Below the pieces are notes generated by a model, which worked only from the letters and a program-made list of their open reading frames with translations, searched no databases and had not been told where the DNA came from. From Methanobacterium sp. (GTDB taxonomy: Archaea > Methanobacteriota > Methanobacteria > Methanobacteriales > Methanobacteriaceae): a stretch of 7,134 nt of DNA. How positions within the stretch are numbered: position 1 is the first letter of the stretch; the number at the start of each line of letters is the position of its first letter. The position numbers and the translations under genes were made by a program. Where the stretch lies: contig PLXT01000055.1 in the NCBI GenBank assembly GCA_003151535.1, positions 1 to 7,134 on the forward strand, in the 5' to 3' direction. Shown in pieces: positions 1 through 6,082 of the stretch.

Positions 1-2
1 CG

Positions 3-113
3 GGGGATCGGGTAGTTGAAATACCATCCCACAAAAATGCACCTAAAAACCCCATTAAAAGAGCTGAAATGCGTTACAAACTACTGGAGAAAAAATTATG
101 TATGAAACCTTGA
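3..113 (+). CDS. C-terminal end of an upstream gene, possibly methanogenesis marker protein 17 (partial)
   Basis: An open frame enters from the left edge in frame 3 and encodes 36 residues before a TGA at 111-113. The peptide begins GDRVVEIPSHKNAPKNPIKR and continues with a basic, helix-like tail (AEMRYKLLEKK). Its stop lies inside the next gene, giving a 16-nt overlap with the mmp7 start at 98, which is typical of tightly coupled archaeal operons. In many methanogens mmp17 lies directly upstream of mmp7, and both proteins belong to the MCR activation complex, so Mmp17 is the best guess. That identity rests on gene order rather than on a motif I can recognise in so short a tail. That it is the end of a real gene is fairly likely from the composition and overlap; the name is uncertain. 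Confidence 0.45.
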   Translation, partial: GDRVVEIPSHKNAPKNPIKRAEMRYKLLEKKLCMKP

Positions 114-1009
114 CTTATACTGGTGGAATTCACAAGCATGAGGAAATGATAGAGTTAATTGAAGATCTTGGGGGTTTTGTACTTCAGGAAAACGTAAGTC
201 AGATGGATCTGGTTCTTAATCTTGCTGTTCCAATTGAAGACGTTGATAAAGTCAAAGAAAAGGCTAAAGAACTTCTAGGTACCATAAAAGTAGCTCCAAT
301 GGCTGGTACTGAAATTGCAATTATCTCTCCAACACTTGCACGTCAACATCTACCCCACTCGGCATGTGATATATCTGAATATCTCAGGCGTTACGGTGCA
401 AAGGACAATATGATAGGACTTTCTAGGGGTGCAGGTAAGGGTATATCCAGAATATCCGAGGATGAAAAAAAACTTATAGAAGAGCACGATTTAGCAGTGT
501 TTGCACTTGGAAGTTTTAGAGAATGTATAACTCATAAAACTCATCTATTTGAAGGTATTGAAATACCTGTAATTGTTACTGGGGCTCCTGAAATTGATTT
601 GGAAGACATTCCTGGAGCAGATGCATATGTTTCGGGTCTTGGAAGAATTCCAAGAAGGCTAAAGAGAGGAGAAAATATAAGAGCACTTAAAAATTTAGTT
701 GAAGTAGTGGAAGATATTCTGGACAAAAGAAGAAGGGAAATCTCTGACGATCCTCCAATTGTTCCATCTATACTTGTTAAAAGGGAAATTGAGAATCAGA
801 TACCTGCTATCAAAGAAGTTTATTCACCTTTACCTGTAGTAAGTCAGTTGAAGGGAGTGAGGGTGAAACTCAAATACGATGGTTACCACAAAGAGATCGA
901 AGATGTAATTGTTAGCGATCGCCGTCTTGGCGATATATCTGAAGTTGTTAAATCTAAAATGTACGATTATACATTGGTAAAACTTTTATCAGAAACTTCA
1001 ATAATCTGA
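98..1009 (+). CDS. mmp7: Methanogenesis marker protein 7 (Mmp7), MCR activation complex component
   Basis: The 303-residue soluble protein begins MYETLTYTGGIHKHEEMIEL and has the length and sequence character of the methanogenesis marker 7 family, which is restricted to methanogens and related MCR-bearing archaea. No membrane segment or signal peptide is visible. It contains only two cysteines, C90 in the segment HSACDISEYLRRYG and C143 in FRECITHKTH, separated by a glycine-rich stretch (LSRGAGKGISR, about 108-118). Family knowledge: Mmp7 co-purifies with McrC, Mmp3 and Mmp17 in the ATP-dependent complex that reduces Ni in F430 of MCR, and this complex carries complex iron-sulfur clusters. 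That the two cysteines are cluster ligands is inference. The ATG at 98 follows a GGAG at 85-88 with about nine bases of spacing and overlaps the end of the preceding gene by 16 nt. The downstream phosphoesterase follows after 25 nt, so co-transcription is likely. Confidence 0.88.
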   Translation: MYETLTYTGGIHKHEEMIELIEDLGGFVLQENVSQMDLVLNLAVPIEDVDKVKEKAKELLGTIKVAPMAGTEIAIISPTLARQHLPHSACDISEYLRRYGAKDNMIGLSRGAGKGISRISEDEKKLIEEHDLAVFALGSFRECITHKTHLFEGIEIPVIVTGAPEIDLEDIPGADAYVSGLGRIPRRLKRGENIRALKNLVEVVEDILDKRRREISDDPPIVPSILVKREIENQIPAIKEVYSPLPVVSQLKGVRVKLKYDGYHKEIEDVIVSDRRLGDISEVVKSKMYDYTLVKLLSETSII

Positions 1010-1034
1010 TTTTATAGGTATATGAGGTTAAAAT

Positions 1035-2111
1035 ATGAGGACAATTATAAGATTCGCCGGGTTTATGTCAGTATTTTTTATTGGATTTTTAATTGTTAAC
1101 TATTTCATTTTCTATGGAATTGGATCACTTTTTAGTATAAAACCAGGTTATATTTTTTATTCTTTACTTATTATAGCAGTAATTTCTTATCCTTTAGCTG
1201 CTGTTATTGAAAGGGTTGTTTCAAATACTGCTACAAGGATTTTTTATACGGGAGCATCTGCATGGATGGGGATATCATTTTACCTTCTTACATTCATAAT
1301 AATATACTCATTATTATCGCTGGTCTTTAAAATTCCAGGTGAAATTGCCGGAATTATAATTGTTGGTTTAACTGGAATATTAAGTGCATATTCACTTATT
1401 AACAGTTTATTTTTAAATGTAAATGAAATTGAGATACCATTAAACCATTTAAAGAATGATATGAAGGTTGTTCAACTTTCAGATATACATATTGGATCTA
1501 TAAGAAATTCAAGTTACATGGAAAAGATTGTAGAGAAAACCAACAAAATTGATCCTGAAATTATTTTTATAACTGGAGATATGGTTGATGGAAGTGCAAA
1601 GTTACACACCAACACATTCGATGCAATAAATAAATTGAATGCACCTGTTTTCTTTATAACAGGTAATCATGAAACCTATGAAGGGCTCGATGAGGTTTTC
1701 AGAGTGTTGAGAAATACACATATGAGGGTTTTAAGGGATGAAATGGTTGAATGTAAGGGTATTCAAGTGATTGGAGTTGAATACTCCTTTGAATTAAACC
1801 ATATGGAAAATGTTCTAGAAACACTTAAAATTAATATCGAAAAACCTTCAATAATGTTGTACCATCTTCCTAGGGAGATAAAAACTGTTGCAAAAGCGGG
1901 TATTGGATTGCAACTTTCTGGGCACACACATGCGGGGCAGATGTTTCCATTCAACTACCTTGTCAGATTAATGTTTAGGTATATGCATGGTATCTACAAA
2001 TATGATGGGACTTATCTCCATGTTTCCCCTGGTACTGGTACATGGGGTCCGCCAATGCGTCTGGGATCAAGATGTGAAATTACTGTTATAACTCTTAAGA
2101 CTGAAAATTGA
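1035..2111 (+). CDS. Membrane-anchored calcineurin-like metallophosphoesterase
   Basis: The 358-residue protein has two parts. Residues 1-128 are very hydrophobic and contain about four probable transmembrane helices (roughly 5-29, 38-58, 76-98, 103-127). Residues 142-356 form a calcineurin-like metallophosphoesterase domain with the full dimetal motif set: D150-x-H152 (QLSDIHIG), G181-D182-x-x-D185 (TGDMVDG), G210-N211-H212-E213, H277 (MLYHLP) and G296-H297-T298-H299. The organisation resembles the YkuE/YaeI group of membrane phosphoesterases, some of which act on lipid phosphates. The substrate here cannot be read from the sequence. With an even number of helices the catalytic domain should be on the same side as the N-terminus, probably cytoplasmic. 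The ATG at 1035 has a GAGGT at 1024-1028 with six bases of spacing. The gene sits between mmp7 and the convergent mmp10. All metal ligands are present, so it is likely active. A role in MCR biology is only suggested by position. Confidence 0.85.
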   Translation: MRTIIRFAGFMSVFFIGFLIVNYFIFYGIGSLFSIKPGYIFYSLLIIAVISYPLAAVIERVVSNTATRIFYTGASAWMGISFYLLTFIIIYSLLSLVFKIPGEIAGIIIVGLTGILSAYSLINSLFLNVNEIEIPLNHLKNDMKVVQLSDIHIGSIRNSSYMEKIVEKTNKIDPEIIFITGDMVDGSAKLHTNTFDAINKLNAPVFFITGNHETYEGLDEVFRVLRNTHMRVLRDEMVECKGIQVIGVEYSFELNHMENVLETLKINIEKPSIMLYHLPREIKTVAKAGIGLQLSGHTHAGQMFPFNYLVRLMFRYMHGIYKYDGTYLHVSPGTGTWGPPMRLGSRCEITVITLKTEN

Positions 2112-2160
2112 TTTTAAAAAAGAAGTAATTCAATAATTTTTTTTTGAATTAACTAATAAA
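2112..2160. terminator. Convergent intergenic terminator region
   Basis: The 49-nt gap between two converging genes is almost entirely A and T. On the + strand an inverted repeat AATTCAA (2127-2133) / TTGAATT (2144-2150) encloses and overlaps a run of nine T (2137-2145), a U-rich signal of the kind archaeal RNA polymerase uses for termination. Read on the - strand, a T6 run corresponds to A2116-A2121 and would serve mmp10. The stem is AT-only and so thermodynamically weak. The U-tract is the stronger part of the call. Confidence 0.55.
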
Positions 2161-3411
2161 TTATTTTTTACGGACACCAAAGAAGTTTATAGCTTCAAGA
2201 AGATCTTCAAATGCTATTAATTCTTTTTTAAGAACATCTTCACGACTCAATGTTCCACTCATTTCACCATCAACTGAAAGTTTATCAGGGCCCCTTGCAA
2301 CGATCCTATCAATACCATCACTACTAAGTATATCATGGGCCATTTTATCATGGACTAATGCACGGCCGGGTATTAATACAGTTTCTTTTAGATCTTTTAG
2401 ATCGACTTCTTTTAGATCCCTCTGTGTTATTAGACAGCCAATGTCCTGGTCAACTGCTACAACATTTACAAGATCATCTGCGTCTATACGTTTTATTATT
2501 TTTTCTATAAAAGGTGCTGCAATACTACTTGTTAATATGGTTGCTTCTGATGTGACATCTGTAAGTATATCTAAATATTTACTATTTTTCTCCTTTGAAA
2601 TTGCAAATGGAGTGTCATTTTCAGGGTCACATAAAGGTGTTCCTGTCACCCTGAAGTTAAAATCCTTATTTATGTTATGTACTAGGGTTTCAAATTCTTC
2701 AAGTGAGTGTGGTGTTATACCCTCCAATATAGGTTCATTTCCAAGAATTAATCCTTGATTTCGGAAATTAGCAAATCTCATGAGTATAAATGCTTTTGCA
2801 CCCCAATCTTCTAGGGTGCTGCAAGTTTCATATAACTTTTCCCCATCGTTAACCCCGGGAACAATTACCGAGGCTGCATGAACTTCGGTTGACTCGCAGA
2901 AAAGTTTTAATGCCTTTAAAGATTCTCCTTTGGTTGTGTCACCAACCCATTCTTCCCTCATTTTCTGATCAGTTGAGAAAACAGTGAAGGTTACCTCGTC
3001 CACTCCAAGGGATATTAATTCTTCTGCCATTTTTGAATTTTCAATACCCTTTCCACTAGTGTACCCGAGGTGCATTGGAAGATTGAACTGGTTTAATGCA
3101 CCTGCAACTTCCATAAGATGGGGATAACAACTCACATCTCCTCCTCCACTAATATTGACCTTAAGGTTCTTGTCTGTAATATCTCCCATCATCAGAGAAT
3201 TTTGCACAGAACCAACCACCATGAAAGGGTGAATAAATTCGTTTTTTACTTCTCTTATACCGGTGGTACAGCTTTCACATCCAACTGTACCCGGAGTGCA
3301 GTATCTACATCCAAGGGGATCTTGCTCTTTAACTTTTCTAAAATAACAATACTTACAAAATCCTTTGCAGTCTTTACCGGGAATTCCGCCTACATCTGCT
3401 ATAATCTGCAT
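2161..3411 (-). CDS. mmp10: Methanogenesis marker protein 10 (Mmp10), cobalamin-dependent radical SAM methylase of McrA arginine
   Basis: The protein is 416 residues from the ATG at 3411. Its N-terminus MQIIADVGGIPGKDCKGFCK leads into the radical SAM motif C15-x3-C19-x2-C22, followed directly by Y23. Four more cysteines (C35, C38, C45, C48) form two CxxC pairs typical of a second metal site. A glycine-rich GGGD (89-92) in NISGGGDVSCYP probably corresponds to the SAM-contacting GGE-type motif. Family knowledge: Mmp10 uses SAM and a corrinoid to install 5-(S)-methylarginine in the McrA active-site region, a modification that stabilises MCR. The length and motifs match the family. The longest frame starts with GTG at 3420, but this GTGGT instead looks like a ribosome binding site six bases ahead of the ATG, and homologs as I recall them start at the equivalent Met. 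The gene is divergent from mcrBDCGA, which encodes its substrate, and convergent with the phosphoesterase. Confidence 0.9.
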   Translation of the reverse strand: MQIIADVGGIPGKDCKGFCKYCYFRKVKEQDPLGCRYCTPGTVGCESCTTGIREVKNEFIHPFMVVGSVQNSLMMGDITDKNLKVNISGGGDVSCYPHLMEVAGALNQFNLPMHLGYTSGKGIENSKMAEELISLGVDEVTFTVFSTDQKMREEWVGDTTKGESLKALKLFCESTEVHAASVIVPGVNDGEKLYETCSTLEDWGAKAFILMRFANFRNQGLILGNEPILEGITPHSLEEFETLVHNINKDFNFRVTGTPLCDPENDTPFAISKEKNSKYLDILTDVTSEATILTSSIAAPFIEKIIKRIDADDLVNVVAVDQDIGCLITQRDLKEVDLKDLKETVLIPGRALVHDKMAHDILSSDGIDRIVARGPDKLSVDGEMSGTLSREDVLKKELIAFEDLLEAINFFGVRKK

Positions 3412-3445
3412 ATTAACCACTTTTGAACCGTGTAAAATAAGTAAC

Positions 3446-3460
3446 TATGTATTAAAAAAT
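3446..3460 (-). promoter_or_regulatory. Candidate TATA box/BRE of mmp10
   Basis: Read on the - strand this stretch is ATTTTTTAATACATA, preceded by the purine-containing GGGATTG. An archaeal TATA element here would place the transcription start around 3420-3426 and give mmp10 a short leader of about 10-15 nt. The region is AT-rich, so a chance match is possible, and the assignment rests on position and composition only. Confidence 0.35.
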
Positions 3461-3533
3461 CAATCCCTAGAATCAATGTTAAAACTTAAAAAAAGTTAGG
3501 GTATAGGATCATATAAATCTTTCTAATTGATTC
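3458..3533. repeat. Repeated AATCAAT/ATTGATT elements in the mmp10-mcr divergent promoter region
   Basis: AATCAAT occurs at 3458-3464 and again at 3471-3477, a 13-bp period. The inverse ATTGATT occurs at 3526-3532. The second and third copies extend to a perfect 8-bp inverted repeat, GAATCAAT (3470-3477) and ATTGATTC (3526-3533). Between them lie a smaller inverted repeat AACTT (3483-3487)/AAGTT (3493-3497) and the pair CCCTA (3465-3469)/TAGGG (3497-3501). The arrangement sits between the two divergent genes, next to both candidate TATA boxes, as expected of regulator binding sites. Short AT-rich repeats can arise by chance, so an operator role is inference. Confidence 0.35.
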
Positions 3534-3585
3534 AAGAAGAAAGTTTAATAACATATAAGACTATAAATGCAGATTCGTATATCAA
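3511..3585 (+). promoter_or_regulatory. Candidate core promoter region of the mcr operon
   Basis: Several archaeal TATA-like elements lie here: CATATAAATC at 3510-3519, TTTAATAA at 3544-3551 preceded by the purine-rich BRE-like AAGAAGAAAG, ACATATAAG at 3551-3559, and GTATATC at 3577-3583. Initiation about 25 bp downstream of any of these would give mcrB a 5' leader of roughly 80-150 nt. The sequence alone does not single one out. The AAGAAGAAAG-TTTAATAA pair looks most like a BRE-TATA unit. Confidence 0.4.
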
Positions 3586-3689
3586 AAAGTACCATGGGGC
3601 AATATTCCCAATGTGAACAGAATGAATATTAGTCACGAATTTGAATTGGTACATGAAATTGGTGTACAAGAATGCGTAGGAGGGAAAAA
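3586..3689 (+). promoter_or_regulatory. mcr operon leader with strong mcrB ribosome binding site
   Basis: This is the untranslated stretch ahead of mcrB under the promoter assignment above. It holds a small TGGG (3595-3598)/CCCA (3607-3610) hairpin and a near-repeat of AATTGGT (3644-3650 and 3658-3664, each followed closely by GTAC). It ends in a strong Shine-Dalgarno sequence, AGGAGGG at 3678-3684, five bases before the ATG at 3690. This site decides the mcrB start, because the in-frame upstream ATG at 3672 would place it inside the coding sequence. I see no recognisable riboswitch. Confidence 0.5.
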
Positions 3690-5015
3690 ATGGCAAAGTT
3701 TGATGATAAGATCGACTTGTACGACGACAGAGGAAATCTTGTTGAAGAGCAGGTCCCGCTAGAAGCCCTCAGTCCATTGAGGAACCCTGCGATTAAAGCA
3801 ATCGTACAAGGTATTAAAAGGACTGTAGCTGTAAACCTAGAGGGTGCAGAAAAAGCTTTAAAAGCCGGTAAACTCGGTGGAGGCAAAATCTTAGGTAGAG
3901 ACCTCGACATTGACATCGTGGGCAATGCCGAAGCTATAGCAGCTAAAGCAGCTCAAATGATAGAGGTTGAGGAAGGTGACGACACAAACGTTGAATTATT
4001 AGTCGGTGGTAAAAGGGCACTTGTCCAGATTCCAAAAGCTAGATTTGAAGCAGCTGCTGAATATTCAGCAGCACCACTGGTAACTGCTCAGGCATTTATC
4101 CAGGCAATAATCGATGTATGTGACGTTAGCATGTATGATGCAAACTTGGTAAAAGCATCTATTTTAGGAAGATACCCACAATCAGTAGATTACATGGGTG
4201 GAAACCTAGCAACCATGCTCGACGTACCTCAGAAACTAGAGGGACCAGGTTATTCCTTAAGGAACATCATGGTCAACCACGTTGTAGCTACAACACTCAA
4301 AAACACCATGAACACAGCAGCACTATCCAGCATACTGGAACAAGCAGCAATGTTCGAAATGGGCGACGCAGTAGGTAAATTTGAAAGAATGCATTTATTA
4401 GGACTGGCATACCAGGGAATGAATGCTGATAACATGGTATTTGACCTTGTTAAAGCTAATGGTAAAGAAGGTACAGTTGGTTCAGTAATAAACGACATGG
4501 TCGACAAGTCCAAAGCAGACAAAGTAATCGGTGTAGAAAAAGATCTAAACGGATTCAGTGTCTACGGAACTGACGACATGGCAAAATGGAACGCATATGC
4601 AGCAGCCGGTATGATGGCAGCTACTATGGTGAACCAAGGTGCTGCAAGAGCTGCACAGGGTGTATCATCTACACTTTTATACTACAACGATATTCTTGAG
4701 TTTGAAACAGGATTACCTAGCGTAGACTTCGGTAGAGTTGAAGGTACAGCTGTAGGATTCTCCTTCTTTAGCCACTCAATTTACGGTGGTGGAGGTCCAG
4801 GTATATTTAACGGAAACCACATCGTAACAAGACATAGTAAAGGTTTTGCTATACCATGCGTAGCCGCAGCTATGGCTTTAGATGCAGGAACACAACTGTT
4901 CTCCCCAGAAGCAACCTCCGGATTAATAAAAGATGTATTCAGCCAAGTTGACGAGTTCCGTAACCCACTGAAATATGTGAACGAAGCAGCAGTTGAAATA
5001 AAAGGCAAATTCTAG
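3690..5015 (+). CDS. mcrB: Methyl-coenzyme M reductase I subunit beta (McrB)
   Basis: McrB is the beta subunit of the cytoplasmic (alpha-beta-gamma)2 enzyme that converts methyl-CoM and CoB to methane and the CoM-CoB heterodisulfide, the last step of methanogenesis. The 441-residue protein begins MAKFDDKIDLYDDRGNLVEE, matching the family start. The active-site segment FSFFSHSIYGGGG (357-369) and NGNHIVTRHSKG (374-385) are intact, with F359, F360, S363, Y365, H377, I378 and V379 equivalent to the beta residues that line the F430/CoB pocket (Tyr367 and His379 in Methanothermobacter numbering, offset by a 2-residue deletion near position 70). The ATG at 3690 is chosen because AGGAGGG lies five bases upstream; an in-frame ATG at 3672 would add six residues (MRRREK) not found in homologs as I recall them. 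AAC makes up 19 of 23 asparagine codons, a sign of high expression. It is the first gene of the operon; mcrD follows after 31 nt. Confidence 0.97.
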   Translation: MAKFDDKIDLYDDRGNLVEEQVPLEALSPLRNPAIKAIVQGIKRTVAVNLEGAEKALKAGKLGGGKILGRDLDIDIVGNAEAIAAKAAQMIEVEEGDDTNVELLVGGKRALVQIPKARFEAAAEYSAAPLVTAQAFIQAIIDVCDVSMYDANLVKASILGRYPQSVDYMGGNLATMLDVPQKLEGPGYSLRNIMVNHVVATTLKNTMNTAALSSILEQAAMFEMGDAVGKFERMHLLGLAYQGMNADNMVFDLVKANGKEGTVGSVINDMVDKSKADKVIGVEKDLNGFSVYGTDDMAKWNAYAAAGMMAATMVNQGAARAAQGVSSTLLYYNDILEFETGLPSVDFGRVEGTAVGFSFFSHSIYGGGGPGIFNGNHIVTRHSKGFAIPCVAAAMALDAGTQLFSPEATSGLIKDVFSQVDEFRNPLKYVNEAAVEIKGKF

Positions 5016-5023
5016 ATAAAATC

Positions 5024-5037
5024 CACCCTTGGGGGTA
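5024..5037 (+). promoter_or_regulatory. Hairpin overlapping the mcrD ribosome binding site
   Basis: In the mcrB-mcrD gap, ACCC (5025-5028) can pair with GGGT (5033-5036), with TTGG as the loop. The GGGGGT at 5031-5036 is the only Shine-Dalgarno-like sequence for the mcrD ATG at 5047, and it contains one G-U pair with the 16S tail. The hairpin would partly hide it, which could lower mcrD translation relative to mcrB. The stem is only four base pairs but GC-rich. This is a structural inference. Confidence 0.4.
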
Positions 5038-5046
5038 ATTATTCAA

Positions 5047-5484
5047 ATGGACATCGAGATCTTTCCACACAGATTATTAAGCGCAGATACCACTGAGAGC
5101 CTTTTAAATGCTCTCGATGAGATTGAAGACGTAAAAAAAATAGTTCTACAAGGACAAAGACTTCCTTCAGACCCTGCAAACCCAGATTACAAAAAAATCA
5201 CCATCAAAGGAGAAGAGGTTGATTTACAAATAAAAACTGGCAGAGTACTAATGGAAATTGACAACGAAGAAACTATTGAAGCAATAAGACAAAAATGCGA
5301 GGACAATTTATCCTTTGGATTCAACGTACACGTTGGAACTTTTATAAGGAAACAAAAAACTGTCTCGGACAAAATTAAATATGGCGATGCACTGGATGAC
5401 ATGCCTGATGAAATGGTAGGTTTAACAGATCAAAACGCACAACTCAGTGAAAGGGCCACAATACTAAAAAGGAAAGAAGACTAA
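5047..5484 (+). CDS. mcrD: Methyl-coenzyme M reductase operon protein D (McrD), MCR assembly chaperone
   Basis: The 145-residue soluble protein begins MDIEIFPHRLLSADTTESLL, the standard McrD start, and contains the conserved core FGFNVHVGTFIRKQKTVSDK (90-109) followed by IKYG. McrD is not part of mature MCR. Family knowledge: it binds immature, F430-poor MCR asymmetrically and helps keep the active site accessible during assembly. The longest frame begins at a TTG at 5029, inside the ribosome binding region, and adds six residues. The ATG at 5047 is preferred because homologs begin there and GGGGGT (5031-5036) lies ten bases upstream. The stop codon TAA (5482-5484) shares one base with the mcrC ATG, so the two are translationally coupled. 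The C-terminus (ERATILKRKED) is charged and probably flexible. Confidence 0.95.
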   Translation: MDIEIFPHRLLSADTTESLLNALDEIEDVKKIVLQGQRLPSDPANPDYKKITIKGEEVDLQIKTGRVLMEIDNEETIEAIRQKCEDNLSFGFNVHVGTFIRKQKTVSDKIKYGDALDDMPDEMVGLTDQNAQLSERATILKRKED

Positions 5485-6080
5485 TGATCGGCAAAACCAC
5501 ACATGTTGTAGACTGCAGAGAAACCATGGGAATGGGCGAAGGAGGAGGAATAGCCCAAAGAGGAACATTTGCAGAGTGTGGAAGTGAAGTTTTGGCAATT
5601 GCAATGTCTCCAGGAAGGAGGCACATAACCAAGCCAGTCTGTGAAATAACCTTTGCGTTACGCGAGGCCAATATCCAGACAAGCACATTAGTTTTAAATG
5701 CAGGTGCTGGTGTTCCGCAGGACGCTCCATCAGCGGGTTCAGGCAGTCTTTTTGGTCTCACTCTAAGGGAGATCGAGCAAATAAAGAGATTCCGCTTGGT
5801 AGTGGTACACCTGGGTGGTGTGAGACATCACATCATATACAAAGCCAGACTAATTTTAAGGCATGTGAATAGGCCTTGTGTTGTGATATGCGAATATCCT
5901 GTTGATTTTGAAGATTTTGCTAAGATAGGTGTCAAAACAAGATCTGTTATGCCCAATGAACCAAATACCAAAGGTGAAATTGTGGATATAATTAGTGGCG
6001 TTATTAGAGGCGAAACGTGTCCCCAAGACAAATTGGATGAAATAATTAGAAAAATAAAGTTAGCATTAGGAGGTGCATGA
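5484..6080 (+). CDS. mcrC: Methyl-coenzyme M reductase I operon protein C (McrC), MCR activation complex component
   Basis: The 198-residue protein begins MIGKTTHVVDCRETMGMGEG and carries the conserved glycine-rich N-terminal block GGGIAQRGTFAECG (20-33), then a block LVVVHLGGVRHHIIYKARLI (105-124) and VICEYPVDFEDFAKIG (134-149). Cysteines are at 11, 32, 53, 132, 136 and 179. Family knowledge: McrC is not an MCR subunit but belongs, with Mmp3, Mmp7, Mmp17 and the ATPase A2, to the ATP-dependent complex that reduces F430 nickel to the active Ni(I) state. It occurs in mcr but not mrt operons, which identifies this as MCR I. The ATG at 5484 overlaps the mcrD stop by one base and has only a weak AGGAAAG (5470-5476) upstream, so translation probably depends on coupling. 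All five asparagine codons are AAT, unlike the structural subunits. The TGA at 6078-6080 lies just ahead of mcrG. Confidence 0.95.
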   Translation: MIGKTTHVVDCRETMGMGEGGGIAQRGTFAECGSEVLAIAMSPGRRHITKPVCEITFALREANIQTSTLVLNAGAGVPQDAPSAGSGSLFGLTLREIEQIKRFRLVVVHLGGVRHHIIYKARLILRHVNRPCVVICEYPVDFEDFAKIGVKTRSVMPNEPNTKGEIVDIISGVIRGETCPQDKLDEIIRKIKLALGGA

Positions 6081-6082
6081 AT

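Noticed and set aside
2441..2758. A 105-codon + strand frame opposite mmp10, and a similar one at 3118-3426.
   Set aside because: Both are antisense shadows of the clearly coding mmp10 frame, with serine- and phenylalanine-rich, family-less translations and no ribosome binding sites.
3587..3610. Leader hairpin TGGG/CCCA as a possible riboswitch or attenuator.
   Set aside because: It is only a four-base stem with no surrounding conserved architecture and no T-rich attenuator after it.
3622..3762. A 46-codon + strand frame (MNISHEFELVHEIGVQE...) spanning the mcr leader and overlapping the mcrB start, a possible leader peptide.
   Set aside because: It has no ribosome binding site, runs out of frame through the highly conserved start of mcrB and resembles no family. 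It could only be rescued by ribosome profiling evidence.
5131..5145. An A-rich run in mcrD (GTAAAAAAAATAG) as a possible slippage or frameshift site.
   Set aside because: The frame is continuous through it and McrD has normal length and sequence on both sides, so there is no evidence of recoding.
5444..5761. Two overlapping minus-strand frames opposite mcrC (5444-5761 and 5464-5730), plus others opposite mcrB and mcrG.
   Set aside because: The + strand encodes unmistakable McrC, McrB and McrG. The opposite frames are composition shadows.
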